Shown here in pieces: positions 13,808-17,088 of a stretch of DNA of 17,088 nucleotides. The number at the start of each line of letters is the position of its first letter. Position 1 is the stretch's first letter. The stretch is taken from the NCBI GenBank assembly GCA_041742635.1, contig JBGSIF010000167.1, positions 1 through 17,088 on the forward strand, in the 5' to 3' direction. The position numbers and the translations under genes were made by a program. This DNA comes from JTS-AC122 sp041742635. GTDB taxonomy: Bacteria > Planctomycetota > Phycisphaerae > Phycisphaerales > UBA1924. Below the pieces are notes generated by a model, which had not been told where the DNA came from, made no database searches, and was given only the letters and a program-made list of their open reading frames with translations.

Positions 13808-14584
13808 ATGAAATGGTACGGTGTTTGTACTATCGCGGCGTCGGTGGTGATAACTACTGAGGTCAACGCATTCGAGTTTCGCGCTCGTTTTGTTGAACGT
13901 TCCGGCAATACGGACACGGTTATCTCTGGAAATACACTAGATGGATCGACTGGCACTGCACGCCGCGTCAGGATTCAGTTCGGCGTCTTCGACGACGCCG
14001 CTGGCCCGGCTCCGATCGGCGGCTTTCTCGGATGGAACTTCGGGTCCATCAGCGTTACGACATCCCCAGATGATCCCACCGTCTCCGACGAGTCGCGCAC
14101 GCCCGGGCGGCTGACGCCGTTCAACTTCGCGCCCAGTGGAAACGGCGACCCCGCCGCCGACCCCTTCGAGGCGATCTTCGGCATCGATGCCACCCTTGGC
14201 ACCCAGTCACCCGAGTGGGTGTGCGACCCCGATGGTTCTATCCCGCCGGCACCCGAGGCGCTGGCCCGCGCCGTGAACACCTGGGTCTCGGTCTACGAGA
14301 TCACGGTCAACCCACGTGACTTCAATTCACAGGGTTACCAGGTAACGTTCGCGGGGAATCTGATCGCGGCGACCGAGTGGCGGACGATCGGCGTGCCGGT
14401 GCCGCCGGACTGCGGCGAGCCGGGCAACCCGTCCGATGACATGCCCGGCACCATCATCTACGCGCCGATCGCGACGGTGCCAGTGCCGTTTTCAGCGGTG
14501 CTGGACGTCTTCGGAGTTCCGGCGCCGAGCGCGATGGCGATTCTCCTAGTGGGCGTGTCGGTGGTGTCAAGACGCCGTCGGTGA
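13808..14584 (+). CDS. PEP-CTERM secreted protein of unknown function
   Basis: This 258-residue exported protein has a signal peptide at about 1-21 (CTIAASVVITTEVNA), then a beta-rich body beginning FEFRARFVERSG with no domain I recognise. It ends in a clear PEP-CTERM signal: VPAPSA, a hydrophobic stretch MAILLVGVSVV and the basic tail SRRRR. In such proteins exosortase removes the C-terminal segment during export to the envelope or outside; no exosortase gene is in this window. The ATG at 13808 has AGGAGG 7 nt upstream and a promoter-like pair further up. The open frame upstream of it is not protein-like. The stop lies 11 bp from the convergent stop of the broken NHL gene. Confidence 0.85.
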   Translation: MKWYGVCTIAASVVITTEVNAFEFRARFVERSGNTDTVISGNTLDGSTGTARRVRIQFGVFDDAAGPAPIGGFLGWNFGSISVTTSPDDPTVSDESRTPGRLTPFNFAPSGNGDPAADPFEAIFGIDATLGTQSPEWVCDPDGSIPPAPEALARAVNTWVSVYEITVNPRDFNSQGYQVTFAGNLIAATEWRTIGVPVPPDCGEPGNPSDDMPGTIIYAPIATVPVPFSAVLDVFGVPAPSAMAILLVGVSVVSRRRR

Positions 14585-14595
14585 ATGCCACCGCC

Positions 14596-15559
14596 CTATT
14601 CAGGCAGTGCCAAGAATCGTGCAAGTTCGTCGTTGAGCCCGAGGAAGAACATTCCACTATCATCGCTTCCAACCCCAACAGACTGACTCAGATTGAGTAA
14701 GCCCGTGGAAGTTTGAAACCGAGTGAACTGAAACTTGTAGGTGCCGTTCGTACTAAAAACTTGTACTCGGCGGTTCACAGGGTCACTTACATAGACATTG
14801 TCCACGCTCGTGTCCACATCCAGTCCGACTGGGTTGATGAACTGACTATCGCCGCGCCCAGCGCTTCCCCATGTCTGGGGCAAGTTTCCATCGACACGGT
14901 TTGTCTGCGGGTCGTAGGTCCACTTCTGTATGCGGTGATTTCCGCAGTCGACGGCGTAGACGTTTCCATATTGGTCGACATCGATGCCCTTCACAAACCA
15001 GAACTGCGCCGGCCCGTGCCCCGGACTGCCGAATGAGTAGAGGTGCAGTGGAGTCGGATTCGGCGAGATGCCTCCCACAAAGTACACATGTATCTTGCAC
15101 GCCATCCCTTCTGAGACGTACAGAAGGCCGCGGGGTTCATCAACGGCGACGTCAGAGACCCAGGCAAGGCCGGTGATCGATTCGGTCGGATTGGCGGGCC
15201 TCGGATCAATATATCCCGGCGGAGGGCAGTTTGTCGGCGGCAAGCAGAACAACCAACTGCAGTTGGTTGACCGAAGCGAAGTGTCCCACACACTGACCTT
15301 GCCGTTGAAGGGCGAAGGAGTCAAGTCTTCATCGCTGCCACCAGTGGGTCGGTTTGCGAAGTATGCCCGCCCTCTCATACTATCGACGGCCGCGCCTTGG
15401 GGAAAAGCAAATACACGAAAGTTTGAAGTCCCCAATCGCGGTTCTGTGCCGAGCCGGTACTTCCTGGACCATGGATCGTTGAGAGCGTCCATGTCATATG
15501 CGGTGCATAGACATACCCACTGGAATCGACCGCGATGCTTCCAGGAATAGATAAATTAG
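14596..15559 (-). pseudogene. NHL-repeat C-terminal part of a broken secreted protein
   Basis: The largest intact piece (15492-14596, 298 codons) holds at least four NHL-type beta-propeller blades: VSDVAVDEPRGLLYVSEGMA, VKGIDVDQYGNVYAVDCGNH, PVGLDVDTSVDNVYVSDPVN and SVGVGSDDSGMFFLGLND. Upstream, in another frame, SIPGSIAVDSSGYVYAPH (about 15545-15498) is a further blade. The two join smoothly if one base is restored near 15491 (...APHMTW / DALNDPW...). There is no start codon with a ribosome site at 15492. I therefore read this as one gene broken by a -1 shift, not a separate NHL gene. A sequencing or assembly error is the alternative. NHL propellers usually bind proteins or ligands; function here is unknown. 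Confidence 0.7.
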
Positions 15560-16949
15560 TCACCGGGAGCAAAGCAGAACTTCTGTTGGCCGTCTTGTAC
15601 AAATACGTCGATCTTCGGCATCGAGCGTCGTGTCGGCTGGCGGTGCCGGCGGAGTCCGAGCGGTTTCTCCATTCCAGAAGGAGACGTTCGGGGATATCGC
15701 AAACAGGCGGACTTCGTATGGAAATTGTATCGTCCGTTCCATGAACACAATCGGGATGCAGTTTCCACTCACAAAATTAATACCGACCGGAACCGAACCC
15801 GATGGTGCCGTGTAGATTGTCTGGTCGCTTGACCAGTTCGGATCACCGGGCTGCCGTGTTCTTGCTTTGATCGTCGTGCCATTGGTGGTGTATACTACCC
15901 ACAACTTTTTGTTCACGTCCGTTCCGACAGCAAAGCCGCTGTTGGTATAATAGTTGGATAACCTATACTTGCTGCTTGTAATTGGCACAACGTCTTGAAC
16001 AAACGTAGCGGCGGCATCATCGTATACAGTGGACCGCAATCTGCTTTCGTCGTCAAGTGTGAACAAAATGCACTTGTGTTGATACCATGTGATCTGCTTC
16101 AAAATATTGCTTATCGGGTCAATGCTGCCATAGGCGTATGACGCACCTTGCGTTGTCGGGTGCCATTGGCTGTCGGCTCCCCACCATTCCCAGACTGGTT
16201 GCGATTCATGGTGCGTATATCGAGCACCTGCTGATAAAATATTAGTCGCTGGATTATTAGCATCTGGAGCATGCCTAAAACTAATAAGGTATCGTTCCAA
16301 ATTTTCCGACTCAATGCGGCATATGCCGGCGCGTTTTTGCTCTGTATCAGTAATGTTTGCATCGTAGTTGAGCACATATGTGGTTCGGAGTGACCAAGCA
16401 AGATTGTCGACGTACCAGTTCCCGGTGTCGCTCGAACTCGTACGGTTCCACCTCCGCCACTTCTCGGGATTATCGAACTCAAATCTCACTGCTGAAAGTT
16501 GCGCTTTTGAGTTGGACTCGAATCCAAATCCGCCAACGGCAATCCCGCTACGTCGAGATGCGTCGTAATCAAAGTCGATAAAATCGGTATCTCGGCCTGG
16601 AATTAGTTGTTTTGCAAAGAAAGGATGGTACAGCGTACTATCGTTATCATAATCATCGTCCCACTGTTTGAACTGCATGCCGTCGAACTCAAAGTTCGTA
16701 CGGAAATTATGGTGATCAAACACAACTCCACCTGAATGCACGGCACTGTCGGATACGCCCAAGAGACCAGAAGGTATCGTCGGGTGCGGGAACAAGCGAG
16801 GCGTGTCATATCGAAGCACGGAGTTTTCGATGGCTGCCGGAACAGCGGTATTCAAACCCGACCAACCGGAGTCTGTCCAGAGTTGCCACTGCTTCGTCGC
16901 GCTCAAACGTCCGAGGCGTGTGCCGTATCGTGATGGAATGGCATAGGAC
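15560..16949 (-). pseudogene. N-terminal/central part of the same broken secreted protein
   Basis: About 460 codons are open from the IS boundary to a stop at 15560. They are rich in Trp, Tyr, Asp and Asn with repeated beta-strand patterns (for example ITWYQHKCILFTLDDES, VNKKLWVVYTTNGTTIKART). This suggests a beta-propeller or lectin-like extracellular protein; no family is recognised. The end, APPADTTLDAEDR, appears to run on in the next frame (STYLYKTANRSSALLP) into the NHL part, implying a second one-base loss between about 15565 and 15650. The 5' end is missing: the open frame simply begins inside the IS3 terminal repeat with TTG at 16981, so signal peptide and true start are lost. Base composition is clearly more AT-rich than the flanking genes, hinting at acquisition. 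Confidence 0.65.
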
Positions 16950-17088
16950 TGAACCTGCCCACCTCCGGTGGACAGTGTCAATATATCATCGTCGGCTGGC
17001 CTCGAACTGTTCGGGGCTGAGATAGCCGATGCTGCCGTGGATTCGTTGGCGGTTGTAGAACACCTCGATGTATTCGAAGATCGCGGCC
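16950..17088 (-). mobile_element. IS3-family insertion sequence, transposase-distal end
   Basis: The element's terminal inverted repeat appears to begin at 16950: TGAACCTGCCCACCTCCGG, continuing GTGGACAG to about 16975. It starts with the TG typical of IS3-family ends and lies 36 bp beyond the transposase stop codon. The transposase C-terminus and this end are inside the window; the rest, the other inverted repeat and the target duplication lie beyond position 17088. The element is inserted in the broken secreted-protein gene. The exact boundary is inferred. Confidence 0.75.
16986..17088 (-). CDS. IS3-family transposase (OrfB), C-terminal fragment
   Basis: The last 34 codons of the transposase read IFEYIEVFYNRQRIHGSIGY, LSPEQFEASRR, stop. 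This is the hallmark DDE integrase C-terminus of IS3-family OrfB (consensus YN..R.H..LGY.SP..FE). The 5' part, including the catalytic DDE residues, lies outside the window to the right. The fragment gives no evidence of inactivation. Confidence 0.92.
   Translation of the reverse strand, partial: AAIFEYIEVFYNRQRIHGSIGYLSPEQFEASRR

Noticed and set aside
15370..15660. Programmed ribosomal frameshifting in the NHL gene
   Set aside because: No slippery heptamer or downstream stem seen at either break, and two shifts plus an IS disruption fit decay better.

Overview
The window looks like chromosomal DNA of a Planctomycetota bacterium, most likely class Phycisphaerae. This placement rests on sequence character alone. 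The DNA is GC-rich, there are two membrane proteins with CxxCGY(D/N)L...CPECG zinc ribbons, there are PEP-CTERM-type C-termini (VPAPSA...RRRR), and the pseudopilins are unusually large.

Layout. (1) Positions 1-10027, minus strand: a type IV pilus / type II secretion-like assembly locus. In transcription order it holds pilT (retraction-type ATPase), gspE/pilB (assembly ATPase), a secreted formylglycine-generating-enzyme-fold protein with a PEP-CTERM-like tail, a short secreted remnant, a 290-bp spacer with two kinds of hairpin repeat, gspF/pilC (platform protein), and four prepilins in GspG-H-I-J-like order, the last running off the left edge. Most junctions are translationally coupled by 4-bp or 1-bp overlaps. 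(2) 10325-12466, plus strand: two zinc-ribbon membrane proteins, each with a TACA(A/C)T box 6-7 nt before its ATG, suggesting leaderless transcripts. (3) 12469-13614, minus strand: a 3-dehydroquinate-synthase-family cyclase with EboD-like features. (4) 13808-14584, plus strand: a small PEP-CTERM secreted protein. (5) 14596-16949, minus strand: a relatively AT-rich, broken gene for a large secreted NHL-repeat protein, with two frameshifts and its 5' end lost to an IS3-family element whose end occupies 16950-17088.

How the parts fit. Region 1 supplies the inner-membrane motor, platform and pseudopilus fibre of a secretion or pilus machine. No secretin, prepilin peptidase or GspC/L/M partner is visible here. 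Two complete secreted proteins carry a PEP-CTERM-like signal, so an exosortase should exist elsewhere in the genome.

I found no tRNA, rRNA, CRISPR array or phage module. The most interesting points are the catalytically dead FGE-fold protein coupled to gspE inside the secretion operon, the hairpin-rich spacer after it, a GC hairpin abutting the gspE ribosome-binding site, the apparently duplicated prepilin leader DNA, and the paired leaderless promoters.
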